Positions 1-9,302 of a stretch of DNA of 64,000 nucleotides are shown here, in pieces. Positions within the stretch are counted from its first letter, which is position 1. Each line of letters opens with the position of its first letter. The stretch covers positions 2,691,501-2,755,500 of the forward strand of contig NZ_CP041969.1 in assembly GCF_014107495.1 (NCBI RefSeq), written 5' to 3'. Below the pieces are notes generated by a model. The model worked only from the letters and a program-made list of their open reading frames with translations, ran no database searches and was not told where the DNA came from. The translations under genes were made by a program, and so were the position numbers. Source of the DNA: Cohnella cholangitidis. GTDB taxonomy: Bacteria > Bacillota > Bacilli > Paenibacillales > Paenibacillaceae.

Positions 1-296
1 TCCCGCAGGCTTGGTCTTCCCTCCCACATAAACTGTTCGTCCGAGTCGATAACCAGCACCCAGTCGGATTCTCGCGCGCGTTTCAGCGCAAAGTTTCTTG
101 CTTCCGAGAAATCGTCGCTCCACGGATAAAAATAAACTTGGGCGCCGAGCTCATTAGCCAGTTGAACGCTTGAGTCCGTGGAACCCGTGTCGATTACGAC
201 AATCTCATCCACATGAGGCCGCACGCTTCGTATGCAGCGGGCCAACGTAGATTCGTTATTTCTCATCAGAATGCAGCACGTTATTCGCATATTCAT
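1..296 (-). CDS. Family 2 glycosyltransferase, N-terminal part (cut by window start)
   Basis: The minus strand from the ATG at 296 reads an open frame to the window edge, so the C-terminus is missing. The first 98 residues form a GT-A nucleotide-sugar-binding fold: CCILMRNNE near the start, IVVIDTGSTDSS for the first nucleotide-binding strand, a WSDDFSEARNFAL segment, and VLVIDSDE containing the DxD-type metal/sugar-nucleotide motif. This pattern is usual for SunS- and tetratricopeptide-type GT2 enzymes that glycosylate peptides or cell-surface polymers. The acceptor cannot be told from the fragment. A second in-frame ATG lies two codons downstream. Confidence 0.85.
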   Translation of the reverse strand, partial: MNMRITCCILMRNNESTLARCIRSVRPHVDEIVVIDTGSTDSSVQLANELGAQVYFYPWSDDFSEARNFALKRARESDWVLVIDSDEQFMWEGRPSLR

Positions 297-326
297 GTTT
301 TCCTTCTGCTTCCGCCTCATAATGAA

Positions 327-366
327 GGGTCGTTATCCGGCTCGGTTAAAAGCGAGATAACGACCC
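327..366 (-). terminator. Hairpin downstream of the SLH gene
   Basis: A perfect 11-bp inverted repeat (GGGTCGTTATC at 327-337 and GATAACGACCC at 356-366) follows the stop codon of the SLH-domain gene. There is no long T-tract on either side, so it may be a weak terminator or an mRNA-stabilising stem. Confidence 0.5.
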
Positions 367-386
367 TCTGAAAATAATTGAAAAGA

Positions 387-1082
387 TTACGCAGCCGGAT
401 CGCTATTGGAGATTTTCTTGCCTTCCTCAAGCAGTTTATTGATCTCGTCTTTGTACTGGTCGAACTTCTCGCTCTTCATAAAAGCAGCCGTCAATACGGC
501 GACTTCTTTGCGATTCACCTGGCTCTTCGGAGCGAAGTTTCCGTTCTGAACCGGAATGAATCCCGCTTCGATCGCGGCTTGCACGTAGCCTTTCGCCCAG
601 TCGCTGACTTCATGGGCATCGTTAATCTGCAGGTTTTTCCCTTTGCCTACAATATTGGTCTGAGTAATACGGACCAAGATGACGGCTAACTCTTCCTTGG
701 TTAGAATAGCATTCGGACGGAAGCTGCCGTTCGCGCCGGTCATTACCCCGAGATTGTCCATAATGCTGATGTATTTCAATCCCCAGTGATCGCTGCTCAC
801 GTCCTTGAAGATCGAACTCGGCAATTTGGACGTGTCCAAGTTTAAAGATCTAGCCAAAATACCGGCAACTTGAGCACGGGTCAATTTCCCCTCTAAGTTA
901 AGGTCCCCGTTCTCATCGCCCGACATAATGGCTTTGTCGATTAATTCCTTTATCGCCGCTTGCGCCATATCGGGGCTTTGCGATTCGTTCGCCGCGAACA
1001 CCGCTACCGGCGCGGCTAACGCATTGACTAACATCGCCGACGAAACCGCGTATCTCGTTATTTTTACCTTTTTGTTATTCAA
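387..1082 (-). CDS. S-layer homology (SLH) domain protein
   Basis: A 231-residue exported protein. Residues 1-30 are a Sec signal peptide with a basic start and a VFA-AN cleavage region. The rest is about three SLH-type units (roughly 42-82, 92-142 and 152-205), seen as FKDVSSDHW, AILTKEELAVILVRI and QVNRKEVAVLTAAF. SLH triads dock proteins to pyruvylated secondary cell-wall polymer. Apart from these there is only a charged tail, so the protein may be little more than an anchor. The start is TTG at 1082, preceded by a GGAGG ribosome site about 8 bases upstream. The gene stands alone between a glycosyltransferase and a lipoprotein gene. Confidence 0.85.
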   Translation of the reverse strand: MNNKKVKITRYAVSSAMLVNALAAPVAVFAANESQSPDMAQAAIKELIDKAIMSGDENGDLNLEGKLTRAQVAGILARSLNLDTSKLPSSIFKDVSSDHWGLKYISIMDNLGVMTGANGSFRPNAILTKEELAVILVRITQTNIVGKGKNLQINDAHEVSDWAKGYVQAAIEAGFIPVQNGNFAPKSQVNRKEVAVLTAAFMKSEKFDQYKDEINKLLEEGKKISNSDPAA

Positions 1083-1336
1083 ATTTCCGTCCTCCGTTTT
1101 ATTTGAAATAGAGAATAGCTGTAAATGAGCGATCGCCCTTCATCGCATTCCTAGGAAGTGCAACTTCAGGATAGCAGAATATGGGTTTATAGGTAGTTAC
1201 AGCCGTCACCCATTTTGTCATGAATTGTCGAGTCTTCGACAAAACTCAACACATTACATGTCATGTGATATTAAGGACGTTATCCCTACTCAATTAGCCC
1301 TATACGCTTAGCCATTCCGCGCCCTCGCCCTTGGAC
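1083..1336. other. Gene-free interval upstream of the SLH gene
   Basis: No convincing coding frame is seen here. The interval should hold the SLH gene promoter reading leftwards. It contains a short perfect stem (TTGTCGA at 1225-1231 with TCGACAA at 1236-1242) of unknown role. Nothing else was recognised. Confidence 0.4.
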
Positions 1337-1381
1337 AACAAAAAGCACATACTCCTCGATATCCTCATCGGAGTACGTGCT
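1337..1381 (-). terminator. Rho-independent terminator of the esterase/PQQ gene
   Basis: On the minus strand the inverted repeat AGCACGTACTCC / GGAGTATGTGCT (1344-1381, one mismatch) is followed by TTTTTGTTG. It lies about 65 bases past the stop codon of the minus-strand lipoprotein gene. Confidence 0.8.
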
Positions 1382-1447
1382 GATGGCATGATTTCAGAAT
1401 AATTCGGCAACATCGACAACATGACTAGTCACGTGACCATGCCCCGC

Positions 1448-3439
1448 TCAACTGCCGGATCGGACGGCATGGAGGCCGCCATCGAAGCTCGTGTAGTAGA
1501 TGACCCCGTCGGCTACGACGGGCGTCGTCTGTATTTTATCCGTGTCGATCTGCCAAGCCAATTGTCCCGTGCGGGCATCGACGACATACAAATGCTCGTC
1601 TTTGCCGCCGTTCGAATACGCATAGCCGGATCCGAACACTAGCTGTCCGTTCTCGTACGCCGGAGCGGCCAATACGTTGCTGCTCGTCTCGAATCGCCAC
1701 TTCTCCATGCCTGTCTTCGGGTCTACCGCGGCGACGAAATACCCGTTGGAATTGCCTACGTATAACGTGTCGTCTTCATCATGATCTTGATAGATCGGCG
1801 AGGCGACCCAAGCTGGGGCCGCTTGTTCCCACAACGTCTTGCCGCTATCCGAATCGATCGCATAGAGCTTAAAGTTGCGCGAACCCACGTAAAGGACGCC
1901 GTCATGGAGCACGGGAGTGGACTGAATCGCTTTGTGCCGATCGTACGGGTCCGCTCTGAACGACCAGCGAAGCTTGCCGTTGCTCTTGTCCAAAGCATAA
2001 ATATAACCATCCCAGTCGCCGAAGTAGACGGAAGCTTCATCATGAACCGGGGAGCTCTTGACGGGAGCGTTGGCTTGGTACTCCCACAGCCGCTCTCCCG
2101 TATCCGCATTCAAAGCTAGCAGCTCGGCATTCGCGCTTCCGACATATAAGGCGTCTTCGTCGATGGAAGCGGAAGAGTCGTAATAATCCCATTCATCTTG
2201 TTCCCCGCCTACGATCGGCTTGGAGGCTGGCACGCTCCATTGCGGTTTCCCCGTGTCGGCATCAAGACGATAGACCGTGCCCGAATGGCTCTGGAATATA
2301 ATCGACTCCCCATCCAGCTTCGGGTTCGAGCGAATCGGGCTGTCCGCCGCGAAGCTCCATTCCTGCTTCCCGGAATCGATATCGACCGCATATAGATTAT
2401 GATCGTCGCTGCCGAAATAAACCTTTCCTGCGGCTAATAGCGGCGAAGAGGTGATTCTGTCTCCGGTTTGGAACTTCCACAGCTCCCGATGAGGAGTTTC
2501 GGAAGGTGCCGCGCCGCCCGCCGGTATCCCCGCGTAGAACAACAGATAATTTTCCAACTGCCCCGTCCAATAGGAGGAATCGTGCCCGCCGGGATTCGGA
2601 ACCCACTGAACATCGACGCCTTTGGCTTCCAGAAGCTTGTATAGGCTATGGTCCTTCTCCGCCAATCCATCCCCGGTGCCGGCATCCAAATACACTTGGA
2701 CATCGCCCAAACCGATCGTCTCCGCCAGCTTGAACGGATCTCTCGCCATCCGAAGCTCTTCGTTCGGGTAGAGCCAATCCCGTTGGCTAATGAACTGGTC
2801 CGTCGACGTGTAGGTCCAGAGAGCCGCGCTATGCGCGCCGATCTTGCCGAACAGATCCTGCGTAAATCCGAGAACTAGCGCCGCATAGCCGCCCATGGAT
2901 GCTCCGCCGACGAATCTGCTTTCCCGGTCGGTTCGGGTATTGTAATGCTTATCGACATAGGATACGACATCCCGTGCGAGATAGTCCCCATAATTCCCCT
3001 CGTCCACTCCCCCGGGATCGACTCCTTCCCCCGGTTTCGTGTTGACTCCGAAGCTATTCCCGTAATTCGGGCAGACGATGATCAAAGGCTCGATCTTGTT
3101 TTGCTCGATCAACCGATCGGCAACTTCGTGAATACGAAGGTAATTAAACCAGGCGTCCCGGTCTCCTCCATACCCGTATAACAAATACAGCACGGGATAC
3201 TTACGCTCCGCGTCGTCCGGGTCGTAACCCGGGGGAACGTAAATGGACAATCCCATCTCCCTGTCGAGGGCATCGCTATGCAAATCGGCGTGAACGACTT
3301 GCGACCCGGCGGACTTCACGAGCTTGGCATTCTGAGAAGGTACGGTTTGAACGCTTAAGCTTGCGTTGTCGGAAGTGCATCCCGCAATAATAAAAAAGCT
3401 CAAACAAGCGATAATCGTAACGAGAAAAGAGACTCTCAC
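1448..3439 (-). CDS. Lipoprotein with esterase (alpha/beta hydrolase) domain fused to a PQQ-like beta-propeller
   Basis: A 663-residue lipoprotein. The hydrophobic signal segment ends in a lipobox (IIAGC, Cys21). Residues about 45-305 are an esterase-D/antigen-85-like hydrolase. The nucleophile elbow is GGASMGGYAAL (Ser181), Asp257 lies in GTGDG and His286 in GGHDSSYW, giving a complete apparent triad. Residues about 320-663 are repeated blades such as VYFGSDDHNLYAVDIDSGKQEW and LYVGSRNFKLYAIDSDSGKTLW, the PQQ_2/WD40-like propeller signature. The start is GTG at 3439 with a GGGGG ribosome site. The likely location is the outer face of the membrane. The propeller could bind polymer or protein; the substrate of the esterase is unknown. 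Fusing these two folds is unusual. Confidence 0.85.
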   Translation of the reverse strand: MRVSFLVTIIACLSFFIIAGCTSDNASLSVQTVPSQNAKLVKSAGSQVVHADLHSDALDREMGLSIYVPPGYDPDDAERKYPVLYLLYGYGGDRDAWFNYLRIHEVADRLIEQNKIEPLIIVCPNYGNSFGVNTKPGEGVDPGGVDEGNYGDYLARDVVSYVDKHYNTRTDRESRFVGGASMGGYAALVLGFTQDLFGKIGAHSAALWTYTSTDQFISQRDWLYPNEELRMARDPFKLAETIGLGDVQVYLDAGTGDGLAEKDHSLYKLLEAKGVDVQWVPNPGGHDSSYWTGQLENYLLFYAGIPAGGAAPSETPHRELWKFQTGDRITSSPLLAAGKVYFGSDDHNLYAVDIDSGKQEWSFAADSPIRSNPKLDGESIIFQSHSGTVYRLDADTGKPQWSVPASKPIVGGEQDEWDYYDSSASIDEDALYVGSANAELLALNADTGERLWEYQANAPVKSSPVHDEASVYFGDWDGYIYALDKSNGKLRWSFRADPYDRHKAIQSTPVLHDGVLYVGSRNFKLYAIDSDSGKTLWEQAAPAWVASPIYQDHDEDDTLYVGNSNGYFVAAVDPKTGMEKWRFETSSNVLAAPAYENGQLVFGSGYAYSNGGKDEHLYVVDARTGQLAWQIDTDKIQTTPVVADGVIYYTSFDGGLHAVRSGS

Positions 3440-3451
3440 TAAACCCCCGCC

Positions 3452-3557
3452 TTATTCTGAAAATGGTGCGAACGTCTTGCCCTGCTCGATTGCACATAAA
3501 TAACCGTCGTCAGACCCGACGAACAGCACTCCCTCGTTCGACCGCGTAAACATGATC
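3452..3557 (-). pseudogene. Remnant of a PQQ-propeller blade upstream of the lipoprotein
   Basis: The minus strand here reads GVLFVGSDDGYLCAIEQGK followed by a stop 12 bases before the GTG start of the lipoprotein gene. This matches the blade motif of the downstream propeller (VYFGSDDHNLYAVDIDSGK). Nothing upstream in this frame looks like a gene, so it is probably the last blade of a decayed or duplicated propeller gene, or debris from a rearrangement that placed the esterase in front of a propeller. Confidence 0.5.
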
Positions 3558-3717
3558 ATCGTTGCTTCCAAAACATACGATATGGTCGACGATAACCGGA
3601 GAAGACCGGACCGCGTCTTCGATCTTGAAGTGAGTATAGCAAGGATTAATCCGAGTCGGATCAGGACAGGACAACATTGTCCTCGACAATATGCTAGAAT
3701 GAACAAGGGGTGGTAAA

Positions 3718-5337
3718 ATGATCCAGAAGGAGACGTTCGGGGTTCAATTAAAGGAACTGCTGACGATTCGGGGATGGTCTGCCGCACAGCTAGCCAAAGC
3801 CTTAAACATAGACGCCTCTTACGTACGAAGATGGATCAGAGGCAATCGAACGCCGGCGCTCAATTCGAACTACGTCGAACAGATCGCGGACGCCCTCTGC
3901 AACGGCTTGGACAATGAATACCGCAAGGCTGCGGTCTCGGCCTTAAAGACTGCCATCGAGGAGAAACTGGCTCTAAACGAAGAAGAGAATTCCATTCGAG
4001 CGGGGGTGACCCGGCTTCTTCGGGAGGCGCAGATTCATACTCTATCGCTGGATGGCGAATCTCGGATTAACCGCAGGCAGGCAGGATCCCAGAGCGAAGT
4101 ATCGGAATTACTGATGCTATCCCATCGCGACGCTGACCCGGCATCCGCCATTTCCGTTTCATCCAACCCGTCGGATACCATGAACTTCCTGAAGCGCATT
4201 CCGAGAGTCATTTCCGGCAGGCGAACGATCCTTGCGGCGGCGATATCGATGCTGCAATCGGCTCTGGATGACGGGCGCTTCGCGCGGGGCGGGGAAATCA
4301 CGCTTACCTTTCAGAGCGAGAGGGAAATCTTCGAAGGTTATCCCGAGCTTCATCACGAGTGGCAGCACACGATCGTTCGAGCGTTGAGCCGTGGCTGGTC
4401 CGTACGCCATCTGTGCAGATTAAACAAAAACGTGCAACGGTCGCTCCGGCTCGTCAATCAGATTCTCGATTGGACGAATTACTCCGGCGCGTATTCGTTG
4501 TACTACTTCGATAAATACGGCATCGACTCCCCTCCTTACGAGATCATTCTCGTTAACGGGATGGGAGCTATTCTGGGCTTTGCCGCCGATAATCACAAGG
4601 AGATCGATGCAGGCCTCTACCTGGACGAGATCGACGCGGTTAGCATGATAGAGAGATACGTGGGGCAAATGTTCCTGAATATCGAGCCCCTGATCAAGAT
4701 CCTTAGTCAGGAAGAGTACTTCGAGCTGAACCCGGCCAAAGACAGGAAGTCGGGAAACCACTTGTTGAGCATGCAGGACCTTTCTTTCCTAACCGTCCCT
4801 TATCCGTTGATGGAGAAGTATTTGCGGATTTCCATCCCGGACGAGGCGGAACGCCGTATCCACCTTAGACGCATAGCGGACACCGTTCAGTCGTTCCACA
4901 GAGACATTAAGCATTATAAGATGAGACACATCTACCCCATTAGAGCTTTCGAGGAGCTTGTCACGAACGGTCGCTACTACAGCAATTTTTACTACCGCCC
5001 CGCCGGCGAAGACGTACGGGAACATCTGTTGCACGTGCTTGAACTGTTGGAGACGTATGAGAAGTTCGAGATCGCCCTCGTCGACGAGAACAAATACAAG
5101 CCTCTGAGCAAGGCTCAATTCGATATTAAAGGCGACCACACGATCCTCATCGGGGTCATGCCCAAGCGCGAAACGGACCATAAGGTCGAGCTGATCTCCA
5201 TCACGGAGGGAACGATCGTCAACGCGTTCCAGCAGTACTTCGACGATTGGTGGGAACGGATTAACCCCGTGCATCGGGATAAGGCGTTCGTCATTTCCTG
5301 GATCAAGGACAAGCTCGATTCCCTAGGGTCGGCTTAG
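3718..5337 (+). CDS. Helix-turn-helix (XRE-type) regulatory protein with long uncharacterised C-terminal part
   Basis: A 539-residue protein. Residues about 6-60 form an XRE/Cro-type HTH (LLTIRGWSAAQLAKALNIDASYVRRWIRG, with a recognition helix that includes YVRRW). The remaining roughly 480 residues carry no motif I can name; they are soluble, mixed alpha/beta and rich in aromatic residues. The layout matches large Paenibacillaceae proteins usually labelled only as HTH-domain proteins. The start ATG is preceded by AAGGGG. It is divergent from the lipoprotein gene and overlaps the 3' end of the MFS gene tail to tail by 15 bases. Confidence 0.7.
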   Translation: MIQKETFGVQLKELLTIRGWSAAQLAKALNIDASYVRRWIRGNRTPALNSNYVEQIADALCNGLDNEYRKAAVSALKTAIEEKLALNEEENSIRAGVTRLLREAQIHTLSLDGESRINRRQAGSQSEVSELLMLSHRDADPASAISVSSNPSDTMNFLKRIPRVISGRRTILAAAISMLQSALDDGRFARGGEITLTFQSEREIFEGYPELHHEWQHTIVRALSRGWSVRHLCRLNKNVQRSLRLVNQILDWTNYSGAYSLYYFDKYGIDSPPYEIILVNGMGAILGFAADNHKEIDAGLYLDEIDAVSMIERYVGQMFLNIEPLIKILSQEEYFELNPAKDRKSGNHLLSMQDLSFLTVPYPLMEKYLRISIPDEAERRIHLRRIADTVQSFHRDIKHYKMRHIYPIRAFEELVTNGRYYSNFYYRPAGEDVREHLLHVLELLETYEKFEIALVDENKYKPLSKAQFDIKGDHTILIGVMPKRETDHKVELISITEGTIVNAFQQYFDDWWERINPVHRDKAFVISWIKDKLDSLGSA

Positions 5338-6650
5338 AGCCCGGGCCCGCGAAGATTTGCGATAGCTCAACAGCAATACGATCGAGCAGAGACAGATCGC
5401 GAGCAATAGCTCGTATACATGCCGGAATGCCTCGGATAACGGTATCGATGACTGGTATTCGAGCAGAAGCCCGCATACCGCCACCGAAATCGAACCTCCG
5501 AAAAACTGGACGAGCTGCATAAGCCCCATTCCGGAGCCGATCTTATTATTCGATAGGCGATGGGAGGTTTCATTGTTCAAAGAAGACAGCGTTGCCGAGA
5601 GCGCGGGCGAGAACAACAGGTATCCGCACAGAATAACCAACGGGGAGACGACGGCTTCCATAGAATAGAGCGCCAGTACGGCGGCAAGCGCGGCGTGCCC
5701 GATAAGCAAGAAACGGACGTTGCCGTAACGATCGATCCATCGCCCTACGAATCGGGTCATGAATGCCGATAGGATCGCCCCCGGAGCAATCATTAATCCG
5801 ATGCTCATCGCGGATTTATCGAACAACTGCGCCAGCACGAGAGGCATGAGGAACAGATTTCCCAGATTAACGATCAAGACGCAGAAGCCGATAGCCAGAA
5901 GCTTCCTGTATCCGTGCACCTTCAACAGTCCCGGGTCGATAAAAGGTTCTTTGGCTTTCCGCAAATACCAGAAATGCACCGCAAAAGAGACGACGCTGAC
6001 CGCAAACCACGCCATCGACTGTTGGGTAACCGCAACGAGCAGCGAAGCCGCGTTGACGACCGTGAAGAGCGCCCCCATCATATCGAATCGTCCGCGGGTC
6101 GGCTTCTCCCGGGGAAGCAACCGAAGAAGCACGGGGAGAACGACGAGAACCAGGCAAGTAACCGCGAACAATCCGTTCCATCCCAAGTATTCGCTGATGA
6201 CTCCTCCGACTATCGGCCCGAGCCCGAATGCCATCGCGCTGCCCGCCGAGATCATGGCGATCGCCTGCCGCGCCTTTCCGCCGGTACGTAACGGCTAGCG
6301 AGCACGAGCCCCAGACCCGCCATCGCACCCGCTCCGGCCGACTGCAAAATCCTTGCCGCGAGCAAAGCACGGAATTCATGCGCGAAAATTCCTATAATCG
6401 AGGACAGCCCCAATATAATCAATCCCGCGGCCAATAGCCTGCGAATCGGAACGATGTCCGAAAGCCTGCTATAGATAACCGTCGACAAAGCGTAACCGAT
6501 GGAATAGCTGGAAATAATCCATGATCCAAGATCCGCGGTAATATGAAGATCCGTAATAATGCTCGGAATCGATACGTTAAACATCGTCGTATTCATTACG
6601 ACGATAAACAAACCGATCGACCAGATCGGCAAAACGATTTTGTCATTCAT
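5323..6650 (-). pseudogene. MFS drug/solute transporter, disrupted by a single-base frameshift
   Basis: Two minus-strand frames together make one 14-helix DHA2/TetL-like exporter. The first part (6650 to about 6275) ends in the motif-A region and ASRYVPAE. The second (about 6275 to 5323) continues with AIAMISAGSAMAFGLGPIVGG, motif C of drug antiporters. Adding one A to the minus-strand AAA run (plus-strand TTT at 6275-6277) restores a smooth VPAEKARQAIAMISAG join. This is therefore either a recent inactivating deletion or a homopolymer sequencing error. The rest of the gene shows no decay. It converges on the XRE-type gene. Confidence 0.8.
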
Positions 6651-6798
6651 AGTTGTCTCAACCTCAACTTCCGCTCATTTCGAAATTTTGCCCTTTTTTA
6701 TGCGCAAAAATCCATTTCTTGTTCGACACGTTCAACCTTTAACTGCACTCCCGATCTGCTAGAGTTCTATGTAACTACGATTAAGGGAGAGAAATGGA

Positions 6799-8334
6799 AT
6801 GAGAAACGGGATACGATTAGCCCTGTCCATGAAGCTCTGCGTATTGTTGATTATCGCCCCCTTGTCCTCTAGCGCCATAGCCGCCCCTTACCTCGATCAA
6901 GCTGCCTCCGTCGCCGTTCAGAATGAACCGGAAGAGGAGGCAGCGTATCCGACCTTCGAGTTCGAAGAAGGCAACGTCGCCATCGAATGGGTTCCCGAAC
7001 TCAAAGCGACGGCATGGAAAGTCTACCGTTCCGAAAACAACGTGGATTACCTCTTGCTTCATGATTCATTCATCGAAGAGCCCGACTATATCGATCAAAC
7101 CGCCCGCGCAGGCAAAGTGTACTATTACGTCGTGGAAGGCTTTAACGACGAGGAACAGCTTCTCTATTACACGCCCCCGATGAAAGCCATCATAAAAGCC
7201 GCTCAACCCCTGCCCGCTTCCGAAGTGAACATGACCATTACATTGACAATCGGCAGCAAATCCGCCAAGGTAAACGGCAAAGCGATTTCTCTGTCGACTC
7301 CCCCAACCGTTATCGACAATACGACGATGGTTCCCCTTCGTTTCATAGCCGAGGCGCTAGACGCGGACATTCAGTGGGAGAACAAGGAACGGAAGATCAC
7401 CATCCTCTTGCACGGTAACCGGATCGAGCTCTGGTTAGACGAAGAGATCGCCAAAGTAAACGGCAGCCCGGTAGCCCTAAGCGTGCCCGCTAAACATATC
7501 AACGGTTCTACCTTAGTGCCCGTCCGCTTCGTCAGCCAGAATCTGAAGCTTAAGGTCGCCTTTAATAACCAATCTCGCACCCTAACGATCAGCGGAGCCG
7601 GAGCCTCCGACTCTCCCTCATCCCCCGCCGAGGCGGACAAGTTGATTGCCTTGTTTAAATCGGGTAAAACGAACTCCGGCCGCTCTCTCCGGAAGGGACA
7701 CTTATACGGCGACCAGTTCCACATCTCTTTCCAAGACTATAATGAACAAACGGGCGAATTCGGAGGAAAGCTGGAGTGGATGGGAACCGGCGAGATCGAT
7801 ACCCTAACGGGCAAAGCGGACGGCAACAAACTCGTTATGCGTCAAGTGAGCAGACATAACCCCCTCCGCGAGAGTACGAAGAAAATCGACGGCCTAATTA
7901 CCGTCAGCGTAACGGACGTCAATCGCCTAAGCGGGACATGGAGCATTCCCGGCAGTTCCCTTGACGGCACGATCCGATTTACCATCGATCCCGATGACGT
8001 GTCCGCGTTCTTTCATACTTACCAAGTCTATGTCCCTAGCTCATCCGCCACTCTAGAGACGGAAGAGCATTACCAAACCCTCACGGGCGTCGGCTCGCTT
8101 AACGGAGGACTGCTGATCCGAAACGACGGCACCTATGAATGGAACAGCTCGGTTGACGGCAAAGTCATTAAAGGCAAATGGGCGAAAACGGGAGATGCCG
8201 ATTGGCCGCTTAAGCTGTTAATAGGCGAGCTAGGCCATGACTGGAGCGTTGCCGAAGCGATTCATGAAACGGGTGCCTCCATCTATCTATGGGACGGTAC
8301 CAGCACGCAATATGCTAGGCTGGTCAAGAAATAG
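6799..8334 (+). CDS. Exported protein with copper-amine-oxidase N-terminal 'stalk' domain
   Basis: A 511-residue secreted protein. Residues 1-30 are a signal peptide (SSSAIAA). Residues about 48-135 resemble a fibronectin-III-like unit (VAIEWVPELKATAWKVYRS, VYYYVVEGF). Residues about 142-272 are a Cu_amine_oxidN1 stalk module with its two repeats (TTMVPLRFIAEALDADIQW and STLVPVRFVSQNLKLKVAF). The rest is a beta-rich region I cannot assign. In Paenibacillaceae such domains occur on many wall-associated proteins and carry no oxidase activity. The ribosome site is AAGGGAGAG before the ATG, and a hairpin follows the stop. Confidence 0.8.
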   Translation: MRNGIRLALSMKLCVLLIIAPLSSSAIAAPYLDQAASVAVQNEPEEEAAYPTFEFEEGNVAIEWVPELKATAWKVYRSENNVDYLLLHDSFIEEPDYIDQTARAGKVYYYVVEGFNDEEQLLYYTPPMKAIIKAAQPLPASEVNMTITLTIGSKSAKVNGKAISLSTPPTVIDNTTMVPLRFIAEALDADIQWENKERKITILLHGNRIELWLDEEIAKVNGSPVALSVPAKHINGSTLVPVRFVSQNLKLKVAFNNQSRTLTISGAGASDSPSSPAEADKLIALFKSGKTNSGRSLRKGHLYGDQFHISFQDYNEQTGEFGGKLEWMGTGEIDTLTGKADGNKLVMRQVSRHNPLRESTKKIDGLITVSVTDVNRLSGTWSIPGSSLDGTIRFTIDPDDVSAFFHTYQVYVPSSSATLETEEHYQTLTGVGSLNGGLLIRNDGTYEWNSSVDGKVIKGKWAKTGDADWPLKLLIGELGHDWSVAEAIHETGASIYLWDGTSTQYARLVKK

Positions 8335-8343
8335 ACGACAAAC

Positions 8344-8378
8344 AAGGTGAGCGCCGCCAACGGGTGCTCACCTTATTT
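8344..8378 (+). terminator. Hairpin terminator after the stalk-domain gene
   Basis: A perfect 9-bp stem (AAGGTGAGC at 8344-8352 with GCTCACCTT at 8366-8374) is followed by ATTTC, 10 bases after the stop codon. Confidence 0.65.
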
Positions 8379-8428
8379 CAATCGGCTACGGGCACTTGAT
8401 TAAAGCGCCCACTGGCCGGTATTAGATT

Positions 8429-9133
8429 CTACGTCGTCAGAATTTCAACGTTGTAGTTAATGAACAATCCGGATTCGATAACTCCCGGAATGGATTTGAT
8501 TTCCTTCTCGTAGTCGGAAGTGATTTTGTTAAACCGAACATCGAGGATTAAATTGCCCGCTTCCGTAATGACGGGACCATCCTTCGACACGGCCAATCTA
8601 AGGTTGATCTCGTTCGCGCCAAGCTTCAGCAATTCGTCTTCGACCAAGTTCACCGCTCTAGGATCCACTTCGATCGGCGCCGCGAACTTCTCCCCTAAGT
8701 AAGTAACGAATTTAGAGGAATCCACGAGAATATAGTTCTCCGGCGAGCTCTTCATGACCAGCTTCTCCGCGAACATTGCGCCGCCTCTTCCTTTGATCAG
8801 GCTCTTCTGCGGATCCACCTCGTCCGCTCCGTCGAACGACCAATCCGGTCTGGCGTTAAGCAAAGTCGATGTATTCAAACCAAGAATCGAACAGGTTAGC
8901 GACACTTCATGCGACGTCGGAATGGCGAGAACGCTCAGATTCTGCTCTTTGACCTTCTTGCTGATCGCCAGCAACGCCAAGAAAGACGTCGAGCCCGAGC
9001 CCACGCCGATGACGTCGCCGTTCTTCACGCGCTCGGCGATTTTGTCGGCCACCTTTTCCTTTTGCTCTTTATTTGAAATTTCTCTCGACCATTGCAGTGT
9101 GGTCGCAATTTTATTCTCCCAAATCATGAACAA
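8429..9133 (-). CDS. rpiA: Ribose-5-phosphate isomerase A
   Basis: This 234-residue enzyme interconverts ribose 5-phosphate and ribulose 5-phosphate in the non-oxidative pentose phosphate pathway. The RpiA hallmarks are present: a GVGSGSTS phosphate-binding loop, SFDGADEVD with the catalytic acidic residues, KGRGGAMFAEK with the catalytic lysine region, and the VLVDSSK-like ILVDSSKFV. Length fits the family (about 220-235). It stands alone, not in an operon. An extended -10 promoter lies upstream at 9177-9182. Confidence 0.93.
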   Translation of the reverse strand: MFMIWENKIATTLQWSREISNKEQKEKVADKIAERVKNGDVIGVGSGSTSFLALLAISKKVKEQNLSVLAIPTSHEVSLTCSILGLNTSTLLNARPDWSFDGADEVDPQKSLIKGRGGAMFAEKLVMKSSPENYILVDSSKFVTYLGEKFAAPIEVDPRAVNLVEDELLKLGANEINLRLAVSKDGPVITEAGNLILDVRFNKITSDYEKEIKSIPGVIESGLFINYNVEILTT

Positions 9134-9176
9134 ACCTCGCTTCGATTAGTGTGTACGTTCCCGTAACCTGTCATTT

Positions 9177-9185
9177 ATTATAGCA
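9177..9185 (-). promoter_or_regulatory. Extended -10 promoter of rpiA
   Basis: The minus strand reads TGCTATAAT, a consensus extended -10 (hexamer 9182-9177), placing transcription initiation near 9170, about 37 bases before the rpiA ATG. No good -35 is needed with this element. Confidence 0.55.
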
Positions 9186-9302
9186 TGTTTGCCCGTTCCC
9201 GTTGCAATCCCGACCTGTCCGATCGAACCGAGTTTTTTGCAACGCCGCAAGGCTAAAATAGCCGATAAAAGGAAGACGAGGTACGGGTAAGGTCATCTTA
9301 AT

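Noticed and set aside
1225..1242. Attachment site or terminator
   Set aside because: A 7-bp stem with no T-run and no mobile gene nearby.
3452..3787. Complete 111-codon gene upstream of the lipoprotein
   Set aside because: Only the last part resembles a propeller blade; the rest is low-quality sequence over the promoter region, so it is listed only as a remnant.
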